From Trochalopteron elliotii (taxonomy: Eukaryota > Chordata > Aves > Passeriformes > Leiothrichidae), in the NCBI GenBank assembly GCA_024734555.1, contig JANPWX010000201.1:843129-907128 (forward strand): a DNA stretch of 64,000 nucleotides, written 5' to 3'. The notes beneath the pieces were generated by a model. That model saw nothing but the letters and a program-made list of their open reading frames with translations, made no database searches and was not told the DNA's origin. Made by a program: the position numbers and the translations under genes. This document shows, piece after piece, positions 1 to 14,200 of the stretch; position 1 is the stretch's first letter; every line of letters begins with the position of its first letter.

Positions 1-3000
1 CCAGTATAAGTGAACCCATTCATTTAAATAAATTTAAAGATCTGTGCTCACTGCTCGAAAATGTATGCACTATGGCACATTTTCATGTCATGCTGGTAAA
101 ATGGTACATTTGATCCTTCTTGAATAAATTAATTGCATAAGTTACTGAAATAGATCTGAAATAGATGAGTAACTTCCACCAGTGCTTAAATTCCATGCAA
201 ATAGTAGAATTTATGAAAAAGTGACGATCATTTTAAATAGGCTCAGAGGTTCAAAGAGCTCATAAATTTAAAGGACATTGTTTTGCTTTAGAGGGGTACT
301 GCTATTAGATGTAATAAAAAGTACTTGAACTTAACCAATCTCTATTTCTTGATATTCAATTCAGAGGTGTTGAATTGGCAATTGTTGTTAGAGGTGGAAG
401 TCTTTTCAAAGCAGGATTAATATTATATGAACAAAATCACCGGTTTTACTGCTTTTTTTAGGTTGTAATGAGGAACAGCAATAAGATATCCATTTAAAGC
501 ACACTAAATATTAAGGTTTATCCTAAATGCAGAAATATTGTTGCCTGAGTGCTCTGGAATGCTCTCAGCCTCTCAGTGGAGGATGTGGCAGCCACTGGTT
601 TGTCTGTGGGCCTGGCTGAGTGAAGTGTAGGTGTGAAGTCCTGTGTGTTTGGATTGGGTTTTGCAGACCAAGTTTGCTTATGTTGATTAAAATTGATATT
701 GAATCAGCTTTGGTTGCCTGTTGTCTTGGTGCAAGAGACATCATGCAGTATGTAACAGCATGGCATACAAAATATTGCTTTTAGTGGATAGCAAGTCTTT
801 CTGTGGGTTTGAATGGCCATCATAAGGATGGAGGCCTGAGTCCTGCAGTGAGTCTGTGCAGAACGAGGCCAGGATTGTGCATGTCCATTCATGCACCTCT
901 GCAGCAGCCAAGATCCATGGGACACGCTCAGCCCTGGGCAGGGCTGGACCAGAGGCTGTGTCTGATCCAGCTTTGTGCTGGGAACCATTCTTAGTGCAGC
1001 AGTGTGATGTGGCTGTGATCCTAACCAAAGAATGTTATAGTTCCAAAGCTTTTTGTTGGCTTTTCTTGGTTGCAGTTGCAGAGTTGGTGCTGTGGTGAGC
1101 ATGGGAGGAAGAAGCAAAGGGGTTCATATGTTCACTCTGCTTTTCCACACCCCACAGCACTCTCATGGGCTTGCTCAGATGGAAAATGCTTCCTTCTTAG
1201 GGCCTTCAATGAATCCATCTCTGTGTGTGTACTCATGTACATTGCATGTTGCTGGTGAGCTTGGGGACCTTGTAGTGTCACTAGATTTGACACCTGGAGT
1301 TTACTGACCTATTTGTAACAGGAAGGTGTCTGCTCTGGGAAGGGTTTCCTGAGGCAGCAGAGCCAGCAAATCTTTTCTGGTAGAGAAATGGAAAGTCCTA
1401 GAGAGAATAAGGGATTTTACCAAGGTCTTCTAAGTGTAAATGTCTTTCCTGATTCCAAAGTCTGGTTTTACAGATTTGTCTGAGAGCAGTCATACCAAAG
1501 GTGAAGCATTTCTGGTAAATTTATAGGCTTGTGACCCAAGCTGGGATTTCAAATTGCAGCAGGCTAATGCCGGGACTCTCCACTTTAAATAAAAGCTTGG
1601 ATTGACTGAAGCATCCACAGCCATCACCTTATAAATAATTGGATACAACTTCATATCCAACACTTCCTCTGATAGTACTTTTAAACCAAGGCTCCCCTGG
1701 GACAAGGTATCCAATAACAACTTCCATTAACAGTGCTATTGATGTTTTGGCATTCAGTTTGATAAATTAGCCAGATTTATTCTCAGCTGGCTGCTAAATG
1801 ATGAGTCATATTTATTGCAAAAATTACAGTTTTACATTCAGGTGATATATCTGTGGAAAGGAAAATAGCTGTAAATTACCTGTGTTTCTGGAATGCTCTG
1901 TCCAAGTGCTCAGACTTCTGTCACTTGAGCGCTGTATCAGGAGTTAATGTGGCTCCTTCAGTTCCCGTTAGAGGAAAAAAAAAATGAGTGTTTTTCATCT
2001 TGTAGCTCTTAAGAACTGTCCTGTGGTCTTGGACAATGATGTTTAGTGATCTTTTTTAAAAGGCACAACTATTTGGTAGTCAGTGGACACAACATATTTG
2101 AAAAATATAATGTACCTGAGTGACTTGCTGGTTGATGAATGTTGCTGTCTTTGCAGATGAAAAACTAAGATAATTCCTCTAGGTATTACCTTTGTGAGGC
2201 TTCAGTCTGTTTACAAAAAACCAGATGATCTACACCACCTGGTGCTACTTGCTGTTCTTTGTGTGTGCAGAAGACAGACCTTTGAAATTTATAATAATTT
2301 TCTCCTGAGCCTCTTTTACTCTCCCAACCTGATGCCTTTTAAAAATCGATTTTAAAACAGAAAAAAAAAGTGGTGGTTTTCGTTTTTGGTGTGGGTTTTT
2401 TTGTTGTTGTTGTTGTTGTTGTGTTTTTGTTTTGTTCTTGTTTTTGTTTTTTTTTCTGCGTATAATTTTAGAATCTACTACATTATTCTTCTGAAAACAG
2501 GCAAGGTCAATTCAGATATTGTGTTGTACTAAATTGGGACATTATTTGGTAAGCATTTAAATTACATGTTTAGTAAACAAGGACAACTGGCTACTGTTTG
2601 TTGGCTGTCTTGATTTCAGGACTTGACTTTTTCTGTCTCAGAACCAGTTTCTGTTGTCACCAGACAAGTGGTACACTCTAAAAGTACATCTGAACAAAAG
2701 ACAATTATCTGAGTTCTGTTTTTTCAGTGACTAAAGCCAAAACAGCTTCTATTTTTCTGTCTTTCTTAATTGCTTTGTTTCTTTTTTTCTAAAACCAGAC
2801 TTTGATCTTGTAGTGGGAAAAATATTGATGGATATCTGTGTCTGTTCAGAGCAATATTCACCTTAATGAGGTTTTATTAAGGTGAAAGAGCTCTCCCTTG
2901 CCCCACGCAGGTCAGTTTGAACATGATGGGTCTGGCAGAAACTTGAACTCTTAATCACATGCACACAACAGTTCCAGTACTTGAAAGATTTAATCAGGTG

Positions 3001-3735
3001 GTCAAGTCCATGTCCCCCACTCCTGTTTGTGTTTCAGAGCTGGCTTCAGGCTGAAATAAGAAATCCAGTTCTAGTCCATAATCCACAGTGACTTTACATT
3101 TTTCCTGCTTACCAGCCTAGTGGAACTTTTACCTTGATTTGTTGTGGTGCTCTACCCAAGGTACTGGTTCCAACAAGGTTCAACACAAACAATGTCACAA
3201 ACAGCAAGTAAGAAAAGCCATTAGTAGTGGTGAAATAAGGTTATATTATTATGCCCAGAATATTTCATAAAAAGCTATCATTGGAATAGTTAATTTGAAT
3301 TAACTTAAACTTTTAAAATCTTTTTCTTATACTGCATGGAGGCCACACTATATCTGTGCTGAATCCAGTGAGGGGGATTACAGGCTTGCAGTATCTGTTG
3401 ACTGTATGGCCAGCTGCACAAGAAGCTTATAGGAAAATGTATTACCTGTGGTGGTTTGTGATATTGTTCAGGATCCAGATTCTTGAGGAAGGCACAGGAT
3501 GTGTCATCCTTCAAACAGTACATATGGCCTTTATTCATTTTCTCTTTGCCTGGTGACTGTTTCCATGTAGTTCAGCTGTGTACCCCATTGTGGTGATTGG
3601 CATGAGAAGCCTGAAGCTTTGTCTTCCATCTTCACTGCAGTTCTTGGCTTCTTCTCTGAGTTCCCTGGGGCAGGGACCAGCAGATCTCATGTTTGGTGAG
3701 ATGATGCTGATGTTAATTGAAGAACATTGTTGCCT
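1..3735 (+). other. DPP10 first intron, AT-rich unique sequence
   Basis: I see no gene here. The stretch is AT-rich intron upstream of the first DPP10 exon in the window. A T/G-rich low-complexity patch lies at about 2374-2456. The longest frame, 704-1117 on the minus strand, has no recognisable domain and looks like chance. Assignment to the intron is inferred from the + orientation of DPP10 and from the absence of any other gene. Confidence 0.7.
2374..2456. repeat. T/G-rich low-complexity repeat with (TTG)n
   Basis: The core is seven consecutive TTG triplets from 2401, flanked by G-interrupted T runs. It is a simple repeat with no coding content. Confidence 0.85.
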
Positions 3736-4165
3736 GTGACGTCTGGTGCTGTCTGATGGACACAAAGGACACTTACACTGTTTAGTTGTGAGACGAGAAA
3801 GAAGGGAGGTTTATTTTGGGGTTTGGGTTTAAATAGGGTTTGGACTTTGACCAGCGATTGGGGGACGAGTTTGACACCTCTCTGACCCCACTGGTCAGGC
3901 TAGAAGTTCATCAATTTGTCCTTCCCACAAGAAGGAATGCATTATTTACAAAACATCATTCTTTGTTTATGTTACAATGCGTGAGAAACTCTAGTACAGA
4001 AATGTAAAACATTAGAAGGCTGAAAAATCAGGGTGACAATCTGGTACCTGCTCTGAGTGTGTGCAGTCTTGGGGAGCTTGAGCCACACAAGTTTTTCAGT
4101 GTCTGAAGAGCACATGAGAGTATTTTTCTGTGCCTCTCAAATTCAGAGGTGATGAGTGTCCGATG
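3736..4165 (-). mobile_element. LTR-like fragment, minus strand (endogenous retroviral solo-LTR type)
   Basis: Read on the minus strand, a TATTTAAA box (plus positions 3828-3835) is followed 13 bases later by an AATAAA signal (3810-3815), then by a short tail ending ACGTCACA near 3736. This order, TATA, then AATAAA, then an end in CA, is that of an LTR promoter and polyadenylation region. The stretch upstream of the TATA box, to about 4165, would be U3. No internal retroviral coding region adjoins it, so it would be a solo or truncated LTR. The boundaries are approximate and I could not find target-site duplications. It runs antisense to DPP10. Confidence 0.55.
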
Positions 4166-4312
4166 AGTGTCAGAAACTCACTTTCCTAGTGCAGAAAACT
4201 TTTTATCCAGCCTCTGCCTGGGGGCACAACCACAAAGAGGTGTCGGCTGGTGGACACAGGGCAGGGTGATCATGCTGATGATGCTCTCTTGCTCTTGGTA
4301 CTTTCCTCTCAT

Positions 4313-4806
4313 GGTTCTGTGTCCAGTTGTGATGTTGAGATGCTTGAACACATCCAGAGGAGGGCAACAAAGCTGGTGAAGGGCTTGGAAAACAAGCCAT
4401 ATGAAGAACGACTGAAGGAGCTGGGGTTGTTTATCCTGGAGAAAAGGAGGCTCAGAGGTGACCTTATCACTCTCTATAACTTCCTGAAGGGTGGTTGTAG
4501 ACAGCTGGGGGTTGGTCTCTTTCTCCAGGCAGCCACTGACAGAATGAGAGGACACAGTCTCAGGCTGCATCAAGGGAAGTATAGGTTGGATATTAGGAAG
4601 AAGTTTTTCACGGAAAGAGTGGTTAAATACTGGAATAGTCTGCCTGGGGAGGTGGTGGAGTCACCATCCCTGGATGTGTTTAAAAAAAGCCTGGATATGG
4701 TACTTGGTGCCATGGTTTAGTTGGGGTGTTAGGGCTGGGTCGGACTTTATGAAGGTCTCTTCCAACCTACACATTCTGTGGTTCTGTGGTTCTGTGATTC
4801 TGTGAT
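4313..4806 (+). mobile_element. CR1 LINE, 5'-truncated 3' end with intact ORF2 C-terminus
   Basis: The frame that is open from 4250 to the stop at 4718-4720 carries the CR1 ORF2 C-terminal block: [16 protein letters not shown], then [19 protein letters not shown], then [20 protein letters not shown], ending in a natural stop. After the stop comes the CR1 3' UTR motif GAAGGTCTCTTCCAACC, followed by four octamers at 4773-4804 (ATTCTGTG, GTTCTGTG twice, ATTCTGTG). The reverse-transcriptase and endonuclease parts are missing, as in most CR1 copies, which are 5'-truncated on insertion. The 5' end merges into unassigned sequence around 4166-4312. This copy has no frameshift within its C-terminal frame, so it may be fairly young. 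Confidence 0.93.
4773..4806 (+). repeat. CR1 3'-terminal octamer repeat
   Basis: There are four tandem 8-bp units of the form (A/G)TTCTGTG at the very end of the CR1 copy. This is the family's normal 3' signature and fixes the + orientation and the 3' boundary. Confidence 0.9.
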
Positions 4807-7800
4807 GCCTTTTTGCAGCGTGCCTTGCTTGCAGAGCAGCGTGTGGGAACCTGGGCAGCATCATACAGCACCTGACTTTCCAGCGTGTAGAGCTCTCTGC
4901 TTGCAGGTGGATTAAAGGGATTACTTAATGCAGTAAATCAAAAAACTGTGAAACAGGGCAATCTTTTTGGCTCTTCTGTGTTAGAAAGAATCGCAGGCAT
5001 GCTGTAGGTTACATAGTAGCCTCAGTTATTTGAACATAGCTATTGTATTAGCTATTTTTAAAAACCCTGTCCATGTTTTTTTCCAGCATCTTCCAGTTGA
5101 AAGTATGGCTTCAGGCAAGCTATTTTGATAATTAACAAGAGGGAGGAACTCTTTAAGCAAACAGAGATGCTGTTTGATGTTATTCTCAAATTTGAAAGAC
5201 GTAATTTTAGCACTTCTTAATAACTTGGAGGCATTTGGAGATCATATGCATGTGTTAGTGACACAAAAATGCGACCACAGACTCTTTTCTCATGGTGGTT
5301 GTAAATAATGCAATAAGTGATCCCTAGAGGATATCATAGTTGTTGTTGTGTTTTGTTGTGTGGTTTTTTCATTAGTAATAGAGTTTTGAAATTTGTCTCA
5401 CCTATGGAAGGACTTGTAGGTGTACAAACTTGCATTTCACATATTTTACTTTCTTGAACATTGCATCTCGAGACAGGCAGTCTCACCTGCTGCCACACCT
5501 GCCTGTGTCCTGCCAGCAGGTACCTGTAACTTGTTGATACTCTTTATAAGTCTTACAGGACCTGTGTCATATTTCAAGTCACAAAATCTTGGATGTCTCC
5601 AACTCTGTCCCTTTCCACTTTAATCGTGCACTTCTTCTGCGCTTCACTCAGCTGCATCGAATGATGTTCATGAATATATGATAGTAAAAAGAACAATGCT
5701 GGTGGTGACTGATGATGATAAATTACTATATTTATCCATTAGGAAGGACATTGGATGACCTACAGATCCAAGGCTGAAGCTAAAAGACCTTTTTTAATCT
5801 TTCTTAACACTACTGGCAACAGCCACATAACTTGTTACGTGTTATTTATGTAGAGAATCTGTAAATAGCTTTGACTGATTCTAAGATAAAATAGATGAGA
5901 TAAAACCCCTCTGGCGTTTGGAGGATATTGCCTAAGAAAATCAATTAGGGAGTATTAAACAATGTGATAATTTAAGGAAAATACTGATTCTTTAAAAGCT
6001 TTTGGGGGCATATTTTAGACTGCCTGGGGCAGTATTTGCAATTTACATTCCTTTGGGGAGGAAAGAAAAGCATTTTGTAGCTTTCCAAAAAACAAACCGG
6101 GCCAATATTGAGGTTTTATTTTTGAGAGTGTGGAGAGAATTCCAAATACCAATGGGAAAACCATTAAACTTGCTTGAAGTGCTGGGCAAGTGCAAGAAAG
6201 TAAATCAAACACTGCCAGTGTGACTGATCATTCATCCCCTGTGTTTGTTCTCTCTGCTCCTGGCGGTGCAGAGACTGCTGACCTCCTTTCCCCCTCTTCC
6301 ATCCTAAGAACTTCAGAGCCTGCTTAAATCAAAGCATTTAAGATATACTGGGGGAGTCTTTCAGAGCAAGGATTTGAGCATAAGTTCACCTAATTATGAG
6401 TGATGGTGTGCTGTGGTTTTGAGTCTTAAGGAAGAGTTGTTTAAATCAGTGGTCTAATAACAATTCTGAATAAACACATAATTGCTCTAAAAGTTGGGTG
6501 ACCTGAGTCAGAGCAGTTCAAGAAGAGTCCCTTGGCCTGCAGTATGTTGCAGTTGAGTAAGCCTGTGGTAGCATTTTAGTTTGGATCAAAACTTTACCAG
6601 TGGACAAATCCTGACTGACCCCTGAATCAAATCCTGAATTTTGTCTTGCAACCCAAGAAGTTCAGACTGTGAGCTGGATTCCCTTAGGATGAAATTAAAG
6701 AAGCTGATGTGCTCCAGCAGCACCCGTGGGGTGCCCCAGCTCTCAGTGGGTGTTGGGTCCCTGGGGTCAAGCTGGAGCTGATCCATGTAATCCCCAGAAA
6801 TACAGCAGGTGTGCAAAACAGGTCCTTAACAGGTATGGCTTCCCTCTCCAGTTCTGCTGCTCTCTCTTTGCTCTGCAGATTAAACAAACATAGAAGGTGA
6901 TGAATACACGTGTCTATTTGAAAGCAGCTGTATGGTTTTGGTTTGGGTTTTTTTTTTGCTTGGCTTAGGCCTGATACAACTACATTGCATGAGTTTGTTT
7001 TTTTTTTTTTCATTGCAACACTGGATCAGTTTCTTGCATCTTTGTAGGTATTTGTTTGCCATTTTTCAAACATACCAGTATTTATTGCCTCCCCAGTCAA
7101 GACAGAAATATACTGACACAAATGAGTGAGTTGCAGGCGGTGTAGAGGTCTCAGTTTCACAGAGATGCTTATGAGGAATGCTCAGAATCTGAAATAGACA
7201 GCAGGAAACAAAAGGAGTGTAAGTCTGGCTGGAGGTTTATGGATCATATAATCTTCTGTAACAGATTTTTTTCCTAGTTCTACATAGGTGGATTTATCTG
7301 AAAGAGTTCCACTAACTGGAATGATAATGGAAATTACAAAGTTGGGAATTAAAAGCTCTTGTTCTGTTCTTGGCTGGTTGCAGCATTTCTGTGTGATTTA
7401 GGTGGGTCCTTGAGGGGCTGCAGTTTCAAAAATAATGTCAGTGTTTGAGGTGTGTTGTTGTTTTGTTGTTTTGGGAATTTGAAATGTCAGAGTTGCCTGT
7501 GATGGACCTCCAGTGCACGTTTAGGAAAAGCTGACTGCCTTTCTAAAATGTTACTGAGCAGAGCCATAGGGAGGCAGCTCACGTGTGGTGCTCTGTTAGC
7601 AAGAGTGGTTTGTGGTCAGAACAAGTCTGGCTCACTGATGTTTGTGTACTTTTGTGAGAAAAACACTGAGATTTAGGAGTATCCTCACAATCCAGAGGAG
7701 CTGCAGGAACGTTGTGTTACTGGTACTTGTCTAAGGGTCTGGATTTCTGCCCTTCAGGCAGGAGGAGCCTGAGATGATATGAAATATAGTGGTCACAGTG

Positions 7801-9618
7801 GTTGTCATTTTGGGGCAGTTACAGCAGGGTGTTGCATGGAAACGTGTCTGTGTTTTTTGTGCCAGTGGAGCAGCCCCACAGGTGTCTGGGGTAATGCACA
7901 TGCTGCTCCTGCTTAGAGATTATGGCATTTGGTTATTACTCACTCCCAAGACCCATCTCTGCAACCTGGAAATTCCAGGTGGAAGATTTTCTATTTATTT
8001 CAATACTGATTGCATCTGTGAGTAGAGTCTCACATTAGAAAATTCGTGTAGTAGAAAAAAAAGAGACTATATTGGAAAATCAATTTGATCTGATTTTCTT
8101 GTACTATCCATACTCCATCCATTATTCCAGGAAAATGGTAAATAAAGAGCATACTTAGGAATGTTGGGTATGATCCAGCAGAGCTTTCAATGATTATCTC
8201 TGAAGTGGTTCACAGTGCTAAAGGCAGCATTTTATCTGCATAATTCTGTGATTTTGGGTAGAATTAGTATTACCTGTTTATCTAACCCAGGCAGATTTGG
8301 GCTGTAAATCCCTCCTCTGTCCTTGCTGCCAGCACAATCCTGTGTGACTCAGCTGAGCAGGATGGACTCTTAACCACTCACCTGTTTTTCAGTGATCTGT
8401 GGGTGCTGAGGACCCAGCACTGAGTGTTGCTTTCATACCACTGTGAGACTTTCCATCATTTCTAGGAACTTGAACTTGCACTGGTAATAAGGAGGAGAGG
8501 AGCAGCACACCACAATTGTCAGCAAGTTGCAAAAGACCTGAGGAACACAGGTTTTTTGGGTTTTTTTTTTCCCGTGTTGTGCTTAGTGTGCTCAAGTAGA
8601 GAATGGAGTAATGAGCCATAGTCACATTTACATGGAAACCACTTCCCCTAATGAGGGGAATGGTGTTATCTATTTTACTGTAGTGGATTTCCATTAAAAG
8701 CAGGAGTTCAGCACATCCACCATCTAAAATGTGGACTGTGATGAGTTTAATGGAAACAAAGAACATAAATAGGAAGGAGGGATGGATGAGGTGGAGATCT
8801 CTGGCTGTGACTAGTTCAGGGAGAAAACAGACACAGTGTAAGAAATCCCTTCCAGATGCTGGTTTGTGTTGCAATCGAGTGCCTGATCTTGCACAAATCA
8901 TAACAAGAAACAATAGGTACATAAAATGAAAGGGAAAAAGGAAAATGAAATAAGGAGCATTTTTTTCAAGGCAGGCAATTTAACCCTTGGGATAGAAATG
9001 CTGAGGTAAGTTTTGAACTCGGTGCCTTTTGATGTCTTTAAATGAAAAATGGTTTCCAGAAAGATGCCCAAGCAAAAAAATTTTGAATTTTGGCCCTTGG
9101 AAAAAGGTAATATCCCAGGGAAATGTAAAGGGTTGTAGTCTACAGGAGATGGAATGATGGGGATGCCTTGGTGAATCAGTAAATTACTGGTAGTTTTACT
9201 ATTGTTGATAGTCGATACAAATGAACTCCTATGAGATAAACAAACCAAACCTTTATTACAATCATCTCTTTTTTTTCCCCCTTTCTGCTGCTTGACAATG
9301 ATAGAAAGTTCCTCCTTTCCTTTTTATGTGCTACTGTAAATCTTTGTTGTAAGAGGGAAGGAATAATAGGTTATCTTATATCTGATCTAAAGAGAACTGC
9401 TCCTGAAGAGCTGCAGACTAAAGTATGGAATTTTATCAATTTCCATGCAGCACGTGACAAAATTTAATATATATTTACTTTGGGGTCTGAAAGCTGCAGC
9501 TGTGACTGTGGAAAGGATTTCAAAGGCTGCACTTTGGCTGGATGTGGTCAGCATTCACCCATGACCTGGCATTAACTCTTATGCCAAGACCTTGATCTTG
9601 CTGTAAGTACTATGCAAA

Positions 9619-9652
9619 TTTTTTTCTTTCTTTCTTTCTTTTTTTTTTTTTT
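9619..9652. repeat. (TTTC)n microsatellite with T-run
   Basis: Several TTTC units run into a poly-T tract. Simple repeat in the intron. Confidence 0.85.
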
Positions 9653-11187
9653 CCTTGAGAGAGCAAGAATTTCAGTTATATAGCATCTCATTTGCTATAA
9701 ATATTTTGAGGAAATGACTTTTTTTTTTTCCTTTTTATCACGTGGGCTATTGCAGTGAAAGCAACTTGTTGTGCTTCTGCCTTGCAAATGCAGTGTGGTG
9801 GTTTGGTTAAAGCAGGCACAAACCCACACAAACACTTGTTTGGTGGCTTTAGCAGGTCCATGTTGGGCTGTGCACATGCAGTAATGTCCACCCAGCTCTA
9901 GTGGAGTGACTCTATCTGTTTGATGGTTCACTTGTTCTGTACCTCAGGGAGGTGTTTTCCACCCAACAAGTCTTGTTTTACATCTGGTGTGTTGGGACTT
10001 ACTCTTGAGACACTGCACATGGTAGGCAGACAAAGTCTGTATTTAAAAGCATTTATAGAAGCAACGTTTAGTCACTGAAGATGAGTTAACTGGTTCTACA
10101 AAGGCTCTTGGATTTAGCTGACGGATTACTGGGAGGCTTTTGCCCTTAAGGAGTTTCTTGAGGTTCTTGGTATGGAAAAAGCTGTGCTTTGAGATTAAAT
10201 TATTCAGGTGTTTTTCAAAGTAATTAAGGGCTTCTAGCATTTAATGTTTTATGTATGCAGGTTAAAAATGAAGGTTGATTAAATCACAACAAAGGGAAGT
10301 TTATTCACAAACGACAGACAGTAATGTCTCTTTTGTGACTGGTGGAATGCTGTTGAGCCCACTTCATTACATTGAATATTGAACCATTATATTAGTGCCA
10401 TTTTTTCTAAGTGATGGCATTGTTAAAAAGCAGGCAGTAGAATTTGATGCAGTACAGCCCTGGCTGTGCTAAGTAGGGCAGAATACTTTTTTTCTGTCAA
10501 GTATCTGATTTATAGACAATTTTTCAGCTTGTGTTTTTGAAATGGCCAGGTGAGCTATACAAAACTCAGCAAGACCAGGAGGCAGGCCAAAGTAATGATT
10601 TTCTTGTTGGAAAGTAATAGACATGCCAGTATAGCATGTAATAACAGCAGGTTTTACAGAGTGCTGCAGAACAGTAGGAGTGTGAAACACATACGTTACA
10701 TAAATTATCTGTGCATGCATTTCTGCAGAGTTCTGGGCTACACTAACTCATTCATACTTGCTTTTTTTTTCTTTTTTCCTTCTTTTTTCCCGTCACTGAG
10801 AGTTTCAATGCATGAACTTTCAGCCTTTTAAAAACTTTACCTGTCTTATCTCCTCTTACCTTATCCTTTGGATACCTACACTTGCTGTTCAGGAATCAGT
10901 GAATGGTCTTTGAAATCCAACAGCAAATCAGACCTCACTGTTGCAGGTTCCAGTGCTGTCTCTCACTATCCTCTTTCCTGGCAGGAAAAAGAAAACAAAG
11001 AAACACCTAAGACACAAATTTAGAATATCCCCCATGCCCTGTGTCAGTGTGAGACAGCTCATCTGTGCAAATATTTATTAATTTTTCTGAGTCTGCTTTT
11101 TTAAGGTCTACTTCCACTATAACACTGAGGTTTTGTATTCTTCTGACAGTGTTCCTTGATCATTGTGAAGGTCTGGAGGCATATATT

Positions 11188-11224
11188 GTCCATAATTTTT
11201 TTTTTTTTTTGGTCCATAATTTTT
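11188..11224. repeat. 13-bp direct repeat around a T-run
   Basis: The 13-mer GTCCATAATTTTT occurs at 11188-11200 and again at 11212-11224, separated by T10 and one G. It is probably a local tandem duplication linked to the poly-T tract. Confidence 0.8.
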
Positions 11225-14200
11225 GGATATTTTATGTGAGCACACAGAAGGACACATTGCCCTGCATGTCTTGTGTTTCCATTCCTGTACTCACCAGCCC
11301 ATACCATGCATTGTAAAAGCTCATCCCTCTCTCTGTGATCTCTTCAGTTTTTCTCTTTCAGCATCCAGGGAGGTCTGGGGCCTTTCCTAATAACTCCTGT
11401 AAAAAAAAAAAAGAAAGCAAAGTTGCTCAACATTATCTGTGCAAAGCTTAGAATAGGCAACATAGGGTTCTTCTAACCCTGGTTGTTGGAGAGAGAGCCA
11501 TTGCAAGAGTGAAAATCCTTTAAATTTCTTGGACATTTGAGGCAAATCCATGAAAAACTAGTGAGCTCTGTGAAGTATCTTAAGGGATCCTTCTACAGTT
11601 TCTACTGGTCATGGGGGAACCATAGTAATAGTTGTTTTTTAATCAGCAGTGGTTTCACATTTTTGTTCCACTGAGATGGAAACTTTGAGGTGATATTAAT
11701 AGACTTTTTCCACATGGGAAAAGATCCTCCCTTTGTTTTTGCCCTACCTTGCATAAAATTGTTTTTGTTTTTTATTTTAAGGAGGTCTTTTTTGTTAGAA
11801 TCCCATCAGAGAAAAGGGATGTTCCCATGGAGATAATATTTTCGTGTTATGAAAGTGTTTTCAGTAGTAAGTCTCCTGCAAGTTGACCTGGATGAACGAG
11901 TGACTCTGCAATGCCCTTTCTGTTTTGTTTTTTTTTTTTTTCCTTTTTGTTTTGTGCTCTATTTCATTGTTATTCCTGTCTCTGTGACTCTTTTTGCTAC
12001 AAGAAAAATTCCTTACCCATTATCATATGAGCCCTTCATGCACTTTACAGATTTAGTTTTTAGTAATAGTTATGAAAAATACATCTACTTTCTGATCATG
12101 CTACAGTCTTCTGAGACTTGGAGGTGTCTGTGCCTTACCTTGAAGTGTTTGAAAACAGCTCTCAGTTATCAAGATTTAACATCATTTGGGAAAAATCAGA
12201 AGTTAGTTGGATTTTAAGGTGTTGCCCAAAGGCAATGCATTCAGCATGCAGCCTTCTCTGATGCTGGTGAAGCACAAAATTTGAGAGTCTCCAGAAATTC
12301 ACCTCAAGCACAAAACTTCTAAGTAAAAACAGGATTTGGAGGGTGCCAAGAGGTTCATCTGGGTAAGAATGAGTTGTTTTCACCAAGAAAAGTCTGTTCC
12401 TTTATGGACATCTGAACCAAGGCTCGTGGTACAGAGGCCCACAGCTCTGAATCTGTCAGAGTCACTGAAATATCCCATATTTTTTAGTGTACAGGGTTGT
12501 GGGACCTTTCATTATTTCTCTTCAAAGCAGCTACTGGTTTTTTGAGGGCTCAATTCTTCAGCTGCATGGCACCAAAGACTTTGTTTCTCTGGTTTTTTAC
12601 TTCAGCAGTTGCAGTTCAATTCTAAGTGTTTCTGAAAGTTTTATTTATATTGTGACAAGGCTTCGGTTGTCATCCAGGACTGAATTGCAATTGGAACATT
12701 GAGGGAAACAACAGCATTTTTCTGAAGTCTAAATAGATAGGATAAGTATCAAGTAGATGGAAATTAATACTGTTATCTCCATTTTCCATTTTTCTGTTTC
12801 AGTTTTTCTAAAATAGCTGTGAATTGGTGTGATTTGACAAACCTACCAGCAGTTTACATTGGCTGTCTCTGAAATGGGGAGTCTTTTCAAATAGACAAGA
12901 AGGGAGGGAAGAGCATTTAATTCTCTTGAAGTGATTAGATTTAAAAAAAAAATCACTACATAAACAGAATATTTGCAAACAATCCCGTCGAATTGGCAAA
13001 AAAGAGGCAGCAAGTTTGTGCATTAGGAAGGGAAATAGCTGACGGAATCCATGTGATTTGTCTGGAAACATTTGACCAGAACTTCAGGATTATTTTCATG
13101 GTGACCTTTCTTGCTCAAGGACTTTTGGTAAGTATTAATAGTTCTATGCATATAATGAATTAATTTAATTGACTATCTTTAGCATACCATAAAGTGATAA
13201 CTTCAATCTGCTGCAGTCTGTGTTACAATTATTTGTATATACTGTCTTGGAGAGTTCATTCTGAATCCACTGCTGGTATCTTGAACCCCAGGATAAGTTC
13301 CTGTTGTTTGGGCCATGCCAAGTGGTGAGCTGCTGTGGTCCTGCTTTGCTGTAGTGCCCCAAAACCTGCTCAGACCCTAAGTATGGACCAGGGAAGGTGG
13401 AGGCGGCAAAAAAACCTCTGGAAACAGTAATTGGAAGATGAACCAGTTGGTACTTCTGACAAGGATTGTGAGTGCATTCATCCCATTTCAAATCTCTGAC
13501 ACTGACTTTTTCTCCTCCTTTTTGGGTCCATGACCAAAAGTTTCAGAAACTTGCAAAGCGTCTAATTCTGGAAGAAACATAATGGTTTATTTTGGGTTTT
13601 ATTATTTTGCCACTGACCAAGAGAAGCTTTTTTGTGCCTGGATTTATGATTTATAGACATGTATAAAAGCTATTGTCTGCACTTCCCCCATGGATTATTC
13701 ATCTTTTTCTTTCAAAATACACTCACGTCCCTGGAAGTTATCCTAGTTGCAGTTGAAATTGGAAGTTTGGAGTCAAATCACTTGTGATACTAAAACAAGC
13801 TGTAGTTGGATGTAATGATACCTGCTTCCCAGTAGGTTTTACTTTTTGGGTGATACAGTTTGAAATGATACAATGGTGGGTGCTTTGAAAATGTTCCCCA
13901 GAACACCAGAAGGGCTCATAAACACGTAGCTGCTACTGTTGAGAATTACTTAAGTTTTCATCTTGGGACATCTGTTGTGTGAATTCTGCTGGAGATTTTA
14001 TTGGTATTTTCTTGGATATTAATGAAACTACTGGTAGCCCTGCTGCTCAGAGAGTAGCTGTGTTCTAGTTCACCATGCTATGGCTTTGAAGAAACCATCC
14101 TTACAGGAGTTTCTCCCTTCTTACAAGACACTGAACTGCTGAAGCTGGATGTGATCCATATTAACCTTTGCCTCCAAGCAATGCAGCTTAGAGCCAATAA

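Noticed and set aside
704..1117. 137-aa minus-strand open frame in the first intron
   Set aside because: No recognisable domain, an overlapping frame of similar quality on the other strand, and no splice or promoter context. Chance frame.
8389..8922. 177-aa minus-strand open frame, the longest in the window
   Set aside because: Composition and content look random and no motif is recognisable. One such frame is expected by chance in 64 kb.
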